Source: Temnothorax longispinosus
Taxonomy: Eukaryota; Arthropoda; Insecta; Hymenoptera; Formicidae
Assembly (NCBI RefSeq): GCF_030848805.1
Contig: NC_092363.1
Coordinates: 14,168,600-14,232,599 of the forward strand
Length of the DNA: 64,000 nt
Direction: 5' to 3'
Shown: piece by piece, positions 10,431 to 21,934 of the stretch
Numbering within the stretch: the stretch's first letter is position 1
How the letters are laid out: each line of letters begins with the position of its first letter
Made by a program: the position numbers and the translations under genes
Notes under the pieces: generated by a model
Seen by the model: the letters and a program-made list of their open reading frames with translations, nothing else
Databases searched by the model: none
Told to the model about the DNA's origin: nothing

Positions 10431-11968
10431 TTTAAAAGTTAAAAGGACGATTTGTACTCTAAGCTCAACGGATTCGTCTATTTTTAAGTTTACTGCGAAT
10501 TTAAATCACCTTATACGTATCATGGCTTATTGCAAACGCTTCATAGATAATTGCAAACGTCGTGATAAACATAGATTAGGTATTCTTACAGTTGCAGAAT
10601 TAACAGAAACGTTACATATACTTGCGAAGCTAGCTCAAGTGCAATCCTTTTCGAATGAAATTCAGATGCTAAAAATGGGTGAGCCAATAACAAAGGGGAG
10701 ACTAGCTTCACTCAGTCCTTTCATTGACGATAAGGGTCTTATACGCGTAGGTGGGAGATTAAAGAACTCAGAGTTCGATACCGATAAAAAACATCCTATA
10801 GTCTTATCATCTGAACATCAATTTACTAAATTACTTTTCGCGAGTAAGCATTTACGACTATACTTCATGCCGGACCGCAATTGCTTCTATTTTCTATACG
10901 TGAACGTTTCTGGCCGATCGGAGGCAGGAACTTTGCTAGAAAAACTGTACGTAGTTGTGTTAGATGCTTTAGAAACAACCCACAACACATACAAACACTG
11001 ATGGGTGAGTTGCCCAAATTTCGTGTAACTCTAACTGCACCCTTCCATGCTACGGGCGTCGATTACGCCGTAGCCTTTTTTAATAAAAGATCGAAAGGGT
11101 AGAGGTAGTAAAACAAGTAAGGCATTTGTATGTCTGTTCATTTGCTTCGCGACAAAGGCGGTGCATCTGGAGTTGGTGTCCGATTTGACATCGGAGGCTT
11201 TTATAGCTGCGCTTAGACGTTTTTCTTCTCTTCTCGAGGAAAACCAGCACACATATATTCCGATAACGCAACTAATTTCGTCGGTGCTAATAGAGAACTA
11301 AAGAGTCTTGCACAATTCTTAACAGATGAAGCGAAAAACACATAGAAAGAGTATCTGGTGAAATAGGTATCACGTGGCATTTTATTCCCGCTCACTCTCC
11401 GCATTTCGGTGACTTATGGGAAGCCGGAGTAAAGTCCACAAAACATCATTTAAGACGAATAGCAGGTAACTCAGTTTTGACGTTTGAAGAGTTTTATACC
11501 TTCCTTACGCAAATTGAAGCTTTGTTGAACTCTCGACCATTAATTCCAATGTCCTCAGACCCGAACGATTTAATTCCTATTACACCTGCTCACTTCTTGA
11601 TCGGTCGAACATTTACATCTGTGGCAGACCCGACACTAATGCATCTCCCTGAGTCAAAGTTGTCTAGGTGGCAGCTAGTCCAGAAGCTCCAACAACATTT
11701 CTGGCAGCGATGGAACAAGGAATACATCTCCGAGTTGCAACAACGCACTAAGATGACAAAATCAGTCGAGTCTATTAAGGAAGGTACGCTGGTCATTATC
11801 AAGGAAGATAACCTTCCTCCTTTTAAATGGAAGCTTGGACGCATCATCTCCATTCATCCAGGCAAGGACAAAGTGGCGAGAGTCGCCACAGTAAAAACAG
11901 CGACAGGGACTACCAAGATTACAACTGCGAAACTCTGTCCGCTACCTCAAGAAAAATGTACAAATTAG
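10431..11968 (+). pseudogene. BEL/Pao integrase with C-terminal DUF5641-like domain
   Basis: The integrase inserts element DNA into the genome. A Cys pair of the zinc-binding part is seen in SCVRCFR (near 10955). The core follows across three frames: GVDYA (first Asp, near 11060), SDNATNFVGAN (second Asp, near 11260) and FGDLWEAGVK (Glu, near 11410). The last frame, 11477-11968, is open through ALLNSRPL and PAHFLIGR to a KWKLGRI segment typical of BEL/Pao C-termini. Frameshifts near 11000 and 11095 and stops near 11340 disrupt the core. The stop at 11966 is probably the native polyprotein end. Confidence 0.87.
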
Positions 11969-12178
11969 TTGTAATTAGATTTAAGAAAACGTTTTTTATC
12001 AATTGTTCTAGCAGTCATGTTCTTATATTATCTTTCAATTTATTAGTCTACTTCTAGCATTCATTAGTATAAAATATTCATCTCCTTATTTGCTTAATAG
12101 CTCAAAGTTATAATTTTATTTGTCTTACACATCAATTATTTGATTAATTTTGAAAGTGCCTTTCAACGTGGGCCGGTA
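11969..12178 (+). other. BEL/Pao 3' noncoding spacer and polypurine-like tract
   Basis: AT-rich spacer of about 210 bases without an open frame. It ends in GTGGGCCGGTA directly before the presumed LTR start, in the position of a plus-strand priming tract. Confidence 0.6.
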
Positions 12179-12350
12179 TGTTCACTAAAATTTGAATCAG
12201 CGCGCAGCGCACTCTAGTGTGGCACTTATTACTATTATGTTTGAGAACCGTTTCTGAAAAGACAAGATGGCCACGACCGTGATACAAAGCGAACGTCGTT
12301 GTAAGATTCTCTCAATAAAAAAGTGAAATCCAGTGAAATACAGTCCACTA
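12179..12350 (+). mobile_element. BEL/Pao 3' LTR, truncated
   Basis: The LTR begins TGTTCACTAAAATTTGAATC right after the purine tract, with an AATCAGCGCGCAGCGCACTC segment near the start. It is cut off at about 12350, where LINE coding sequence begins. No matching LTR end is found elsewhere in the window, so the right boundary is approximate. Confidence 0.6.
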
Positions 12351-12354
12351 ATAA

Positions 12355-13458
12355 TTCTCGAACCAACAATAGGTATGTGTGGCAACTCGATAATACATTA
12401 TGGGATAGTTGATGCAGAAGCTAAAAAAAGACATGGTGAATTTAACGGTGGAGGAGAAAATTCAATCAGACCACCTGCCGATCAGAATACACATTTATTC
12501 CACAGAAAATGGTGCAAATCCAGACGTCAAACAAGAAGAGATAAGTGTAGAAAGAAGAATATGGACAGAAGAGGGCATGAGATACTTTATAGAAACAACA
12601 AAAGAAATAACCTACACGGCACAGGTAATAGGCGAGATGGTACGAGAGCTGATATGGGACAACTAAGCAAAGCAGTAAGTAAGAAAACAAGGACGGCATT
12701 AAAGCAATGGAGGAAGGGAGAAGATGGCAAAAATAACTACGAGAAAAAGAAGAATGAAAACGAGATAACTGCAGCGGAAATACAAAGACAGATGGCTAAA
12801 CTAAAGAACAAGAAAGCCCCAGGAGAAGATGGACTCGAAAATGAAATATGGAAGCAGGAAGGTAATACAAAGGTTAAAAGAAATTATAAACAGGGTATGG
12901 AAAGGAGAGGGGCTGCCGGAAAGATGGAAAGAAAAAGTGATTGCCCCAATCTTCAAAAAAGGAAATAAGAAAAATTTAAAAAATTATATAGAGGAATAAC
13001 GTTGCTCAACTCGGCGTACAAGATATACGCAATGGTACTCGAAGAAAGACTAAAGGCCAAAGTAAAAGACAAACACATCATCTCAAAAACGCAACCAGGA
13101 TTTAGACGAGATAGAGAGAAGCACGATAGATGACATTTTTATTTTGAATTACATCACAAACAGAGAATTAGTCAACAAGGGAGGAAAAATCTAGCCCTTC
13201 TTTGCGGATTTAAGCACCACATTTGACAAAATGGACAAAGAAGAACTGAATAAGATAATGGAGAGAACAGAAATCAGCCACAAGATCAGAAAAAGAATAG
13301 GTAAGATTTATCAGAGAACCAGAAACGTCGTCAGAGTAAACAATCATACAACAAGCAAATTTTGGACAATCAAAGAAGTAAAGCGAGGATGCCCTACGAG
13401 TCCAACGCTCTTTATGCTTTATATAGTGGATCTGGAAATAGATTCCGAAAGTGTTTAG
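12355..13458 (+). pseudogene. LINE endonuclease C-terminus and partial RT
   Basis: The end of the endonuclease is recognised from GNSIIHY (near 12377) and QSDHLPIRIHI (12461-12500), carrying the conserved SDH. The linker leads to RT entry KNKKAPGEDGLENEIWK (near 12805), a YKIYAMVLEERL segment (near 13020), motif A FADLSTTFDKMD (near 13200; the catalytic Asp is kept) and motif B RGCPTSP (near 13387). Motif C with the Asp pair is absent because the sequence is interrupted at about 13480. Frame changes occur near 12400, 12670, 12965, 13130 and 13195. Confidence 0.8.
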
Positions 13459-13479
13459 AAAAGAAAAAATATCTAGGGT

Positions 13480-14818
13480 TTTACTTCCAAAAAAAGTGTG
13501 CAAGTAGAAACTTGCACATTGCTTCCTCATAGTTTTAAGTGTGCAAGTAGAAACCTGCACATTGTTTTCTTACGGTTTTGAAATGTGCAAGTAGAAACCT
13601 TCGCTCACAAAGCTCCTCTATGAGGAAGTTTGTATTTTATTCGATGTATAATTATTAGTATTTATTTGTTTTGGCTTCCTCATATAGAGGAAGCTTTGTG
13701 AGCGAAGGTTTCTACTTGCACAATGTTTAATATATATTGACTATATATGGTCTTATATGATTATATATATTTATATATATATAACATCATTATATATGTT
13801 TATATATGATTATATACCTTCCTTGAATGATACTCTATCGATTAAAAAAAAAACAGCCCGATATCTCAATATTGAGGAAGTTAGAGCAACCACGGACATT
13901 TCTAAAAAAAATTAAAATTTTTTTTTTAAAGAACCCCTTTACCGATCATCGCCAAATTCAATACCAACCTTCCTTGTAATGTTTAATATATATTGACTAT
14001 ATATGGTCTTATATGATTATATATATTTACATATATATAACATCATTATATATGTTTATATATGATTATATATGATTATATTTATTTTCTCAATATTTAC
14101 GGAAGTTAGAACAACCACGGACATTTTTAAAAAAATTAAAAATTTTTTTTAAAAAGAATTCCTTTACCGATCATTGCCAAATTCAATACCAACCTTCCTT
14201 GAATGATACTCTATCGATTAAAAAAAAAAAACAGCCCGATATCTCAATATTTGAGGAAGTTAGAGCAACCACGGACATTTCTAAAAAAATTAAATTTTTT
14301 TTTTTTAAAGAACCCCTTTACCGATCATCGCCAAATTCAATACCAACCTTCCTTGAATGATACTCTATCGATTAAAAAAAAAAACAACCCGATATCTCAA
14401 TATTTGCGGAAGTTAGAGCAACCACGGACATTTCTAAAAAAATTAAAATTAAAAAAAGAAACCCTTTACCGATCATCGCCAAATTCAATACCAACCTTCC
14501 TTGAATGATACTCTATCGATTAAAAAAAAACAGCCCGATATCTCAATATTTGCGAAAGTTAGAGCAACCACAGACATTAAATCTGCACATACATACACAC
14601 ATACGGACAGGCGATTTTGATGCGATATTTCGACATTTTAGAACACTCTGAACATATTGGCATCAAAAACTCAAAAAACCAATCTCTTCGTTGGTTTCTT
14701 CTACCCCTATTTCATATATAAATCACTTAAATTTGGTTGATTAGACCCAACTTTATACGCAATCAAAGGTTCATATACGAAATTCACGAAAACAAAGCTT
14801 CCTCTATGAGGAAGCAAA
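13480..14818. repeat. Repeat island inserted in the LINE RT
   Basis: About 1.34 kb without coding potential. Its parts are a 43-bp tandem repeat carrying GTGCAAGTAGAAACTTGCAC (13497-13600), a palindrome with GAGGAAG ends (about 13585-13722), two copies of an AT-rich 250-bp block (from 13722 and 13978) and a five-unit module array (13818-14577). The right margin, with TTCATATACGAAATTCACGA and CTTCCTCTATGAGGAAG, is the reverse complement of repeats at 28765-28900 and 47255-47400. The insertion is younger than the LINE. Confidence 0.75.
13818..14577. repeat. Tandem array of a ~150-bp Helitron-related module
   Basis: Five imperfect units start with CCTTCCTTGAATGATACTCT near 13818, 13968, 14193, 14346 and 14493. 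Each continues with an A-run, CCCGATATCTCAATATT, a GAAGTTAGAGCAACCACGGA segment, an A/T-run and ACCGATCATCGCCAAATTCA. The same words occur in reverse inside the Helitron at 27819-28601 and as loose copies near 29040-29190, 40385-40480 and 47950-48410. Confidence 0.8.
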
Positions 14819-15835
14819 AAACAGAGGACTGGAAACGTATATAAAAGAAACAGTGAAGAAGGCAGCGATTGCAATGGCACAAGTATGAAGTATTGAACAG
14901 AGGAAATTCAGGGAGAGTGTAGACAGGAGAATGAAAATGTTCAAAAGTTTAGTGGAAAGCATCTTTTTATATGCAGCGGAAATATGGGGATGGAAAAAAG
15001 AAGAAAAAGATGGAAAAGTTGTAATCAAAATATATAAGATAGACTTTAGGATTGGATTTTAACATACTGGCATATCTGATACGAGAAGAAACTAAAATTG
15101 ACAAAATCAGGATAGAAACCGGAAAAAAGAGCGATAAAGTACAAAGAGAAGACAAAAGAAAGGCAGACAAACAAAATAATTGCAGAGTGCTGGAAAGAGA
15201 TATAAAACGGACAGAAAGGGAAGAAAACAAAATGGGAAAAAAACAAGAACCAATATTATAGGAAAGTTAGTCCTAGCACAAGGAAAACAGGAAATGAAAG
15301 CTCTGAAAGAACAAAACATGGAAGAACTAATAATGACGGACCGGAAAGGACAAAAAACAGAACAAGAGAAAAGGATAGAGGAGGAAAAGTACTGCGCTAG
15401 GTACAAAGAACTGCAAACAGATCACATCCTAAAGTATCTACAAAGAAAATATAAAGAAAGAGACCAGAGAATGATTGCAAGGTATAGATGCGGAAGTGAG
15501 GAAGAAGGAAGCAAGTATTGGAGAAAAGAAGAAGAAAGAGAATGTAGAATATGTGGCGAGAAAATGGAAACACTAGAGCATTTGATGTCTGACTGCGTGG
15601 AGCTTCTAAGAGATTATAAAAATATCTTGGACATCTTGAAAAATATAGGAAAAGGAGCAGATTGGATGAGGAAAGTGACCAAACACAGGAAAGACCTAAG
15701 AAACGTACAAATACAAAATGAAACTGATAGTAAAGAAATGTAATATAAAATGTATTGTAAAAAAAAAAAAAAATCGCATCTTAAAAACATGTAGCACTCC
15801 CTTTCAAGACCGAAAGGCAACTGAAATAAACAAAT
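14819..15835 (+). pseudogene. LINE C-terminal region and 3' UTR
   Basis: From about 14819 the LINE resumes. An open Lys/Glu-rich frame (15180-15743, ending TAA) contains MIARYRCGSEEE and a finger-like CRICGEKMETLEHLMSDC (near 15545-15598), which is the usual C-terminal cysteine-histidine motif of LINE ORF2. The preceding stretch reads in another frame. The 3' UTR has an A run near 15760, then GCACTCCCTTTCAAGACCGA and an AATAAACAAATT tail ending near 15835. No clear target-site duplication is seen. Confidence 0.75.
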
Positions 15836-16160
15836 TATATATATACAAAAATTGAATTTTTAAAAATACAATATAATTATGTTAATTAAAGACCATATTA
15901 CTATTGAAACAGAAAATTTATAGTAGGTGAGCCCAATGGGGCATTTAAAAATTTATTCAAACGCAACATGTTACCATATAGAAGGATACTTTATACCTTG
16001 TTGAGCATCTCCATTATATATACAAGTCTTTAATATAAGATTGCGCGTTTGGGACATTTTCCATATAATATTACACGTTTCGCTTGCAATTTATTAAACG
16101 TTGACGAAATTTCGAAAACGTTATAAAATTTTAATGAAAACACACCTCGCATCGCTTCAA
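15836..16160. other. AT-rich spacer, no gene seen
   Basis: About 325 bases without a recognisable gene or repeat family. An isolated 68-codon frame on the minus strand (16030-16236) runs into the adjacent minisatellite and is not credible. Confidence 0.6.
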
Positions 16161-16811
16161 ACCTATTGTACATGTGTCGTGTGTCATGTGCATGTGTTAT
16201 GTGCTTATATACTGGTGTGTCGTGTGTCATGTGCATGTGTCATGTGCTTATATACTGGTGTGTCGTGTGCATGTGCATGTGTCATGTGCTTATATACTGG
16301 TGTGTCGTGTGCATGTGCATGTGCTTATATACTGGTGTGTCGTGTGCATGTGCATGTGTTTATATACTGGTGTGTCATGTGCATGTGTCATGTGCTTATA
16401 TACTGGTGTGTCGTGTGCATGTGCATGTGTTACATACTGGTGTGTCGTGTGCATGTGCATGTGTCATGTGCTATATATTATTTTATTTCTTTTTTTTCTC
16501 TCTTTCTTTATTAATAATAATAACTATTAATTATTAATATTAATAATAAAGAAAGAGAAAGAAAAAAGAAAAAAAAAGAAAAAAAATAATAAAATAATAT
16601 ATAACACATGCACATGCACACGACACACCAGTATATAAGCACATAACACATGCACATGCACACGACACACCAGTATATAAGCACATAACACATGCACATG
16701 CACACGACACACCAGTATATAAGCACATGACACATGCACATGACACATGCACATGACACACCAGTATATAAGCACATAACACATGCACATGCACACGACA
16801 CACGTACAATA

Positions 16812-16814
<3 letters not shown>
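16161..16814. repeat. Palindromic minisatellite with TGTGTCGTGTGCATG units
   Basis: Left arm (16161 to about 16490): units of about 40-48 bp built from TGTGTCGTGTGCATGTGCA and CTTATATACTGG. Centre (about 16490-16600): CT-rich, then TAATAATAATAA, then GA-rich, itself self-complementary. The right arm to 16814 carries the same units inverted. The ends match as ACCTATTGTA and TACAATAGGT. Multiple open frames on both strands here are repeat artefacts. Confidence 0.88.
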
Positions 16815-16816
<2 letters not shown>

Positions 16817-16861
<45 letters not shown>

Positions 16862-17042
16862 AATTTTTTTATTTTGGGGAACGCTGACGAGGGACTATAT
16901 TTTGGGGAACGCTGACGAGGGACTATATCTTGGGGAACGCTGACGAGGGATTATATTTTGGGGAACGCTGACGAGGGACTATATCTTGGTAAGGCGAGCG
17001 AGCGCGAGAGCGCGAGAGAGAGAGCGCGTGCGAGAGCGCGAG

Positions 17043-17081
<39 letters not shown>

Positions 17082-17255
17082 AGTAACACATATACATGAC
17101 ACACGACACACAATAGAGTATATAAGGCAATAACACATAACATATGACACACGACACACCAGTATATAAGGTTTCTCTTTTTCTCTCTTAATTTTTTTAT
17201 CTTGGGGAACGCTGACGAGGAACTATATCTCGATGGGGCGAGCGAGCGCGAGAGC

Positions 17256-17316
<61 letters not shown>

Positions 17317-17330
17317 AGAATTTTACGCGA
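16817..17330. repeat. CT/GA low-complexity block with 28-bp repeats
   Basis: A CT run (16817-16848) is followed by four copies of a 28-bp unit with GGGGAACGCTGACGAGG (about 16875-16985), a GA/GC run (about 16990-17078), remnants of the neighbouring minisatellite (17084-17170), a second, partial copy of the same layout (17171-17245) and a long GA run (17257-17313). The order CT run, 28-bp unit, GA run occurs twice, so a larger unit was duplicated. Confidence 0.85.
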
Positions 17331-18765
17331 CGAGACGCGCGACACTTGTATTAAATTGTATTCTTGTAATACGCAATAAACTGTAATACGCAATTGTCGA
17401 CTTACGAAAATACAAAAATAAAAGCGAGATCGAGTCGATAGTGAGGAGGGAAAGGCCCGTCATGGGGAGTGGCGCGGTCAAAGCATATATCTTTGATTAA
17501 CGACCACGACACCGGCTATATATGTATAAATACCATGGAGACCACGATGTCAATCGAGCCCTCAGACGCACTTGGTAGTATCCCGCTAACAATAAGAAAT
17601 ATCGCAATGGATAATTTATTATCGATGGCAAAAAGCATCAGTCGGCGCATCCGACGGGACTCGAGGCGTCGTCGCCGCCGCCGCGCCGTCGTCGTCGCCG
17701 TCGCCGTGTCGAACGGAGCAATTCGATCGGTCGTGGTTACGGATGGCTCCTATTTATTACGTATTTAACAAAGTTTTGATTTACATATGTCACGCTTTTA
17801 AAATAAATCTCGGTCGGATACGCTCAAAGTACTTTGGAAAGTTACCTGCATGTGTTACACGCGGACTGGAAATTAAACCAGGATGTCCGTGTACAGGATG
17901 CGCACGTGTCCGCTCGTAAACAATCGCTCGTTTACAATTACTGCTGTTACGTCCAGCGGACTCTACGATATCCCTTTTTTCGCGGGAATTCTTATGCGGC
18001 TAAGATAGCCCTAAGATTAGAATAAACAAGCCAAGTACGGACGGTTATCGATCGGGGTGAGGTTAGATCTCCTCGCATTTCTTTTTTTATGATCAAACTA
18101 CCCATTTGCTTGGGCAACTAAAAGCACCCTCTCAGATAATAAATTACTAACAGACGGGGGATATGGTGACCAGATTCTCGTCAACCTCGTAAGGCCCATA
18201 ACTATAAATCCGGCGACACGACGCGCAGAAAGGAGCCTTAACTTCAGACGAGGGATGATGGGGATCTGTATTACATCTCGCGACTCACTCAAAACTGGCC
18301 GTGCTATGTTCCGACAAACAGAAACGAAACCTAATACGTGCTTTTAGAAATCTTAAGAGGACGTGGCGGAAGTTTCTGTTTGCAATAAAACTACACTTAA
18401 AATTGAGAAGTATGGATCGTCTGTCAGCATAGAAACGGGGTCGCGAGATAAGTAAGGAACCCTAATAAAAGAGAAATCGGCGATAGCCGAAAAACAAATG
18501 CGTCACTGAAAAGAACCGATGGGTTACACCCCCAATAAGACAGTGGGGCCTTAAGAGGGGGTTACCAATGGAAAACTAGAAAAATCGATAACCGTCTCTA
18601 GCTTTTTAGGATAGGCGTAAACTCAAATCTACCTCTTGGGCAAGAAACATCTCGCCCAATAAGAATTTCCTTAAATAACAATTAGAAACATCCCGCCAAC
18701 CAGAAATCCTTTAAACGAAAACCAGACACATCCCACACGAAATCCACCCCTTCCATCCTTCGAAC
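17331..18765. other. Moderately GC-rich region, no gene recognised
   Basis: About 1.4 kb of non-repetitive sequence. It includes AATAAACTGTAATACGCAAT near 17375 and an Arg-rich open frame at 17469-17768 without recognisable domains. The segment 18540-18765, with several CATCTCGCCCA-like words upstream of a TATA box, could be promoter-proximal or LTR U3 DNA. No partner LTR was found. Confidence 0.4.
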
Positions 18766-18768
18766 CTT

Positions 18769-18800
18769 CCTATAAAAATCGCGACTTTGTGCAGTTGGAG
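18769..18800 (+). promoter_or_regulatory. Candidate TATA/Inr core promoter
   Basis: CCTATAAAAATCGCG near 18769-18783 is followed about 25-28 bases later by GTGCAGTTGG, which resembles the arthropod initiator TCAGTT. This lies upstream of the Ser/Pro-rich frame. It could equally be the U3/R promoter of an unidentified LTR element. Confidence 0.4.
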
Positions 18801-18882
18801 GCACTTCTGATCCAGTCCGAGACGTCTTAAAATTATATTTACCAGCCGTACTTGTCAACTATCATCCAGCTGTATTCCTCAA

Positions 18883-19659
18883 GTGAAACTAGATTTCTGT
18901 CGGGTCGCGAGTCGATTCTGTGCGCGTCAAGACACATCACAGAACCGAGCCGAACCTACCTCCGGAAGAATCCGGCCCAGTCACCTCAGAGATTCCCCAA
19001 TCACAACCGTCAACAGTAAGTCCGAGATACCCTCTCGGTTATCTATATACATCCCTACAGTATACATATATATATGTGTGAATACCATACTTGAGAACAC
19101 GTATATATATTTATATATAAGTATAAAATCGTCTTTAAATCTCCCTCTTTTTTCGAAATCAAAATCACAAAATAATTTTAGTGAAGTCAAAATTCACCGC
19201 CGCAAGTTTTTGGGGATAACTATCCGAAATCGGCTATTTCGGAACAGGCGCGCCCGCATAGTGGAGCAACAGCTCTTAGCCTCATTTCTAAGACGCGAAC
19301 AGTCTCCGCATATCGAACTCGCTATCCCCGATTCTCCCTCTTCCCGATCTCCCTCATCTGCCCGTTGTTCCCTTGCGTATCGGGTGTTCCCCGATACCCC
19401 AGAATCTTCCCCCCTTTTTGAACCTTCCTACTCTCCAGTTCCTTCCGAGGAACTCGCGGAGTTCCGGGAGAGATCACCCTGCAACTTCTCCCCTGTTCCT
19501 TTCGACGGAATTCCTTCCCCCTCTAGTTCCACCACCCTTTATCGTGACAGATCACCCTCTCCCTCCTTTTCCGACTCGAGTATCGAAGTACTCGAGGAAT
19601 CCTCCCCGCGTTCCCCATCCCCTACTATAGAAATAGTATATGAATGTATAAATTTATAA
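18883..19659 (+). CDS. Unrecognised Ser/Pro-rich reading frame, probably spliced
   Basis: I do not recognise this product. The frame opens at a GTG, not an ATG, so the 5' part is unlikely to be translated as a single exon. A donor-like ACA|GTAAGT lies near 19013-19018, and an acceptor-like pyrimidine-poor ATAATTTTAG ends near 19181. Removing the AT-rich piece between them would join a short upstream exon to 19182-19659. The 3' exon begins basic (HRRKFLGITIRNRLFRNRRA) and becomes rich in SP, PS and acidic residues, with repeated SPSP motifs, like a disordered phosphorylated tail. It ends at the TAA at 19657, with AATAAA signals downstream near 20000 and 20025-20055. Host gene or element gag cannot be decided. 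Confidence 0.4.
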   Translation: MKLDFCRVASRFCARQDTSQNRAEPTSGRIRPSHLRDSPITTVNSKSEIPSRLSIYIPTVYIYICVNTILENTYIYLYISIKSSLNLPLFSKSKSQNNFSEVKIHRRKFLGITIRNRLFRNRRARIVEQQLLASFLRREQSPHIELAIPDSPSSRSPSSARCSLAYRVFPDTPESSPLFEPSYSPVPSEELAEFRERSPCNFSPVPFDGIPSPSSSTTLYRDRSPSPSFSDSSIEVLEESSPRSPSPTIEIVYECINL

Positions 19660-21571
19660 CTATCCGTTAACCAATCATCGTATCGTAATCATAGCCTTTT
19701 ACGTAATCATAAATTTATAAATTTAAATATTTTATTCCAATAACTATGTTACCAAATTTGAACCCTCGTTTTTACTCACATACATAGTCAGCACTTATTC
19801 TTCCCAATCTACTCACCAAATGTATCGTTGACGAGCAGAGTATCTATCTTTATAAAAATCCTCCCCGATCTTCCGAATTTGTACCAGGACAAATGTCAAC
19901 ACACACGCCCACACACCACACTTCCACGTATTATTATATACAACGTATATTACAATAATGATTCTTTAATTTGTAATAATATTTGTTCTATTCCTTTACA
20001 ATAAATCTTGTAATTATTTGATTAAAATAAACTCAATGTTTACTCATTTATAAATAAAACCTCGCCCCTCACTACCTCTCTAAATCGCACAAGGTCCGAT
20101 CCCCGGTAATAGGGATATTATCCTTGACCGAAAACAGGACCGCGAGTGCACGAAAACTCTCAGTAGGCGTAATAGCGTCCCTTCTGGACGTTGACCCACG
20201 ACTAGAGTTTTCCGAAAGGTGCATTCGACTCGAGGCACGCGCCCTTTCAGCGTGAACCCGAGATACCATAGAGATCTCGTTACGTCTTCCTTTACCCCTC
20301 CCTCGAATACCCTTTCCTTCGCTATCCGTCGAACCAATGTACCTAAATTCCGGGGTCCTGACGTAACACTGCGAAATCCATTAAGGCGAACCGAAATAGT
20401 GGCGTGCACGAGGCCCGCATATACATATACGCGTAAGAATGCGCAGACGGATATTCGCGAAACGACAAAAAGTTCTTGCAGAGTTATACGCGTCTTCTCG
20501 TCATCTTCTCGCGGTGAGCCAAGTCACGTCGTGGACTAGTTGGGAGAACACGCCCCGTGGAGCTTGCGAATATTTATGTTTACTCGTTCGTTTACCTCGT
20601 TATTTATTCGAATACTTTCTTTGGACGCTATAATCTCGTAGCTTGCGGCAAAGATAAGCGGATCACCGTCGAATCGTTAACGACTGCATCAGTTTAAAAA
20701 GAATCTGACCGAGTTTCAAACGATATTATCTTTTCGAAAAGTAGAATAGATCGATTTGATTAAACATTGAACAAAGGCGCTGCCGTGTCGTAGTGCATAT
20801 ACGAAACAAGTACAATATTCCTGTTGAATTATTCCTGGCTCCTCGACTAGTGCATTGGCGTTGGTGCGTCGAGGGATCTTTGCGTTTGTACACGAGAATG
20901 AAAGTCTGATTATAATAAGATCTAGCCATAATACGGAGAACCACCTCGTAAGATGCCGCGAGAGAGCCTAATAAGATACGACACTCGCGCGTTGTGGTTT
21001 TATAACTCCTAATCATATTCCCGAGTAGGAGATTGCTAGATTCGGGCGAGCCGTATCTGCCTGTACGTACGTATATTCGCGTGGCCCATCTACATGAGGG
21101 TGTATTACGTAGAAACACGGGACTGAAATCGGCACCCTTCGGAATTAAGAGTCGCAAGTTAGAAACTGAAAGATGCCGAGAGATATTTTTGAAAGATACA
21201 GCAATAAATTCCTTTGTATATTCATTATAAAATCTGTTTTTTTTTTTAAATACTTTTAGGCAGGTTTGAGACACAGCGATATATTGTAATTAAAAATATA
21301 TCGATAACAGCCAGAATTTTCTCTCTTTCTCTCCACAGTTTCCGAGATTGCGAAATGTCTTGGCTTCGCACCGAGCAGGCACCTTCTCTCGCGAGAAATA
21401 CATTTCTCTCCTCTGTGTGCTGATAGAAACAGTCACGGCGAGGATATTACGTATCACATCAACAATGCGCAGGCTGGCGTGTAAAAAACACGGTGTTTTC
21501 GACAAAGCTAGAGAGAGCAGCCAGGAATTGCGGGTCAGAGTCCGGCGATGGCTTGAGAGGAGTCGCGCGAA
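19660..21571. other. Low-repeat region, no gene recognised
   Basis: The first part is AT-rich with AATAAA-type signals (about 19998-20057), suitable as a 3' UTR of the upstream frame. From 20060 it is GC-richer, with several short open frames (such as 20219-20539 on + and 20080-20409 and 20726-21274 on minus) lacking ATG support, domains or repeats. A TCTCTCCACAG acceptor-like site ends near 21338. This may be unique host sequence. Confidence 0.4.
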
Positions 21572-21608
21572 TTTTAAAAAGGGCAAGTCATCGATACTTG
21601 AATCTATC
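21572..21608. repeat. 37-bp direct repeat, left copy
   Basis: Starts TTTTAAAAAGGGCAAGTC and ends GATACTTGAATCTATC. It is identical to 45674-45710. Its right end coincides exactly with the LTR terminus of the copia element at 21609. Similarity stops abruptly on the left side of both copies. Confidence 0.85.
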
Positions 21609-21923
21609 TATTAAGGAAATTGATTTCGAAAAGGAAAAAGTTTCAAAAAGGATATCTGGATAATCTGCCGGAACTAAATTCTGCTCTGTATAGATATATT
21701 TATATATTGAACTTTTATTATAACTCAGAGCTTGTCCAACTTAATACAGCTTGAAATATCTTTCTGATAATAAAATGTATGACTTGTTATATAAGAGAGA
21801 GAGAGAAGACTTGATACAAAACAAAAATTATATAGATAGGAAACTTAGATGGTGGCGCTGGTAGTGCATTAAGGCGCCTACAATACGCTGGTTGATTGGA
21901 GCGACATCAGACTGTTTTCAACA
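21609..21923 (-). repeat. Copia A 3' LTR, intact
   Basis: On the minus strand it runs TGTTGAAAACAGTC to CCTTAATA, 315 bp. The purine tract GGAGCGAGGGGAAG (minus, 21924-21937) abuts it. It contains an uninterrupted CATTAAGGCGCC at 21868-21878, which serves as the empty site for the TTAA insertion in the other LTR. Confidence 0.9.
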
Positions 21924-21934
21924 CTTCCCCTCGC

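Larger units (their letters stand above)
12355..15835 (+). mobile_element. Second LINE, 5'-truncated and split by a repeat island
   Basis: Non-LTR retrotransposon remains: the end of the endonuclease and the front of the RT at 12355-13458, a repeat-rich insertion at 13480-14818, then the C-terminal region and 3' UTR at 14819-15835. Its left end abuts the truncated BEL LTR. The clade is uncertain: the RGCPTSPTLF motif and the Lys/Glu/Arg-rich C-terminal region with a CRICGE finger match a LINE type I associate with ant genomes and annotated there as jockey-like, but no RNase H is visible. Confidence 0.78.

Noticed and set aside
11080..11404. Minus-strand frames over the BEL integrase
   Set aside because: Shadows of the integrase core, whose catalytic residues are on the plus strand.
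16101..16809. Several overlapping Cys/His/Val/Met-rich frames
   Set aside because: They are translations of the TGTGTCGTGTGCATG minisatellite in all frames and both orientations.
21290..21614. Coding exon after the TCTCTCCACAG acceptor-like site
   Set aside because: The open frames on both strands lack ATG and recognisable content, and the plus frame runs into the copia LTR.
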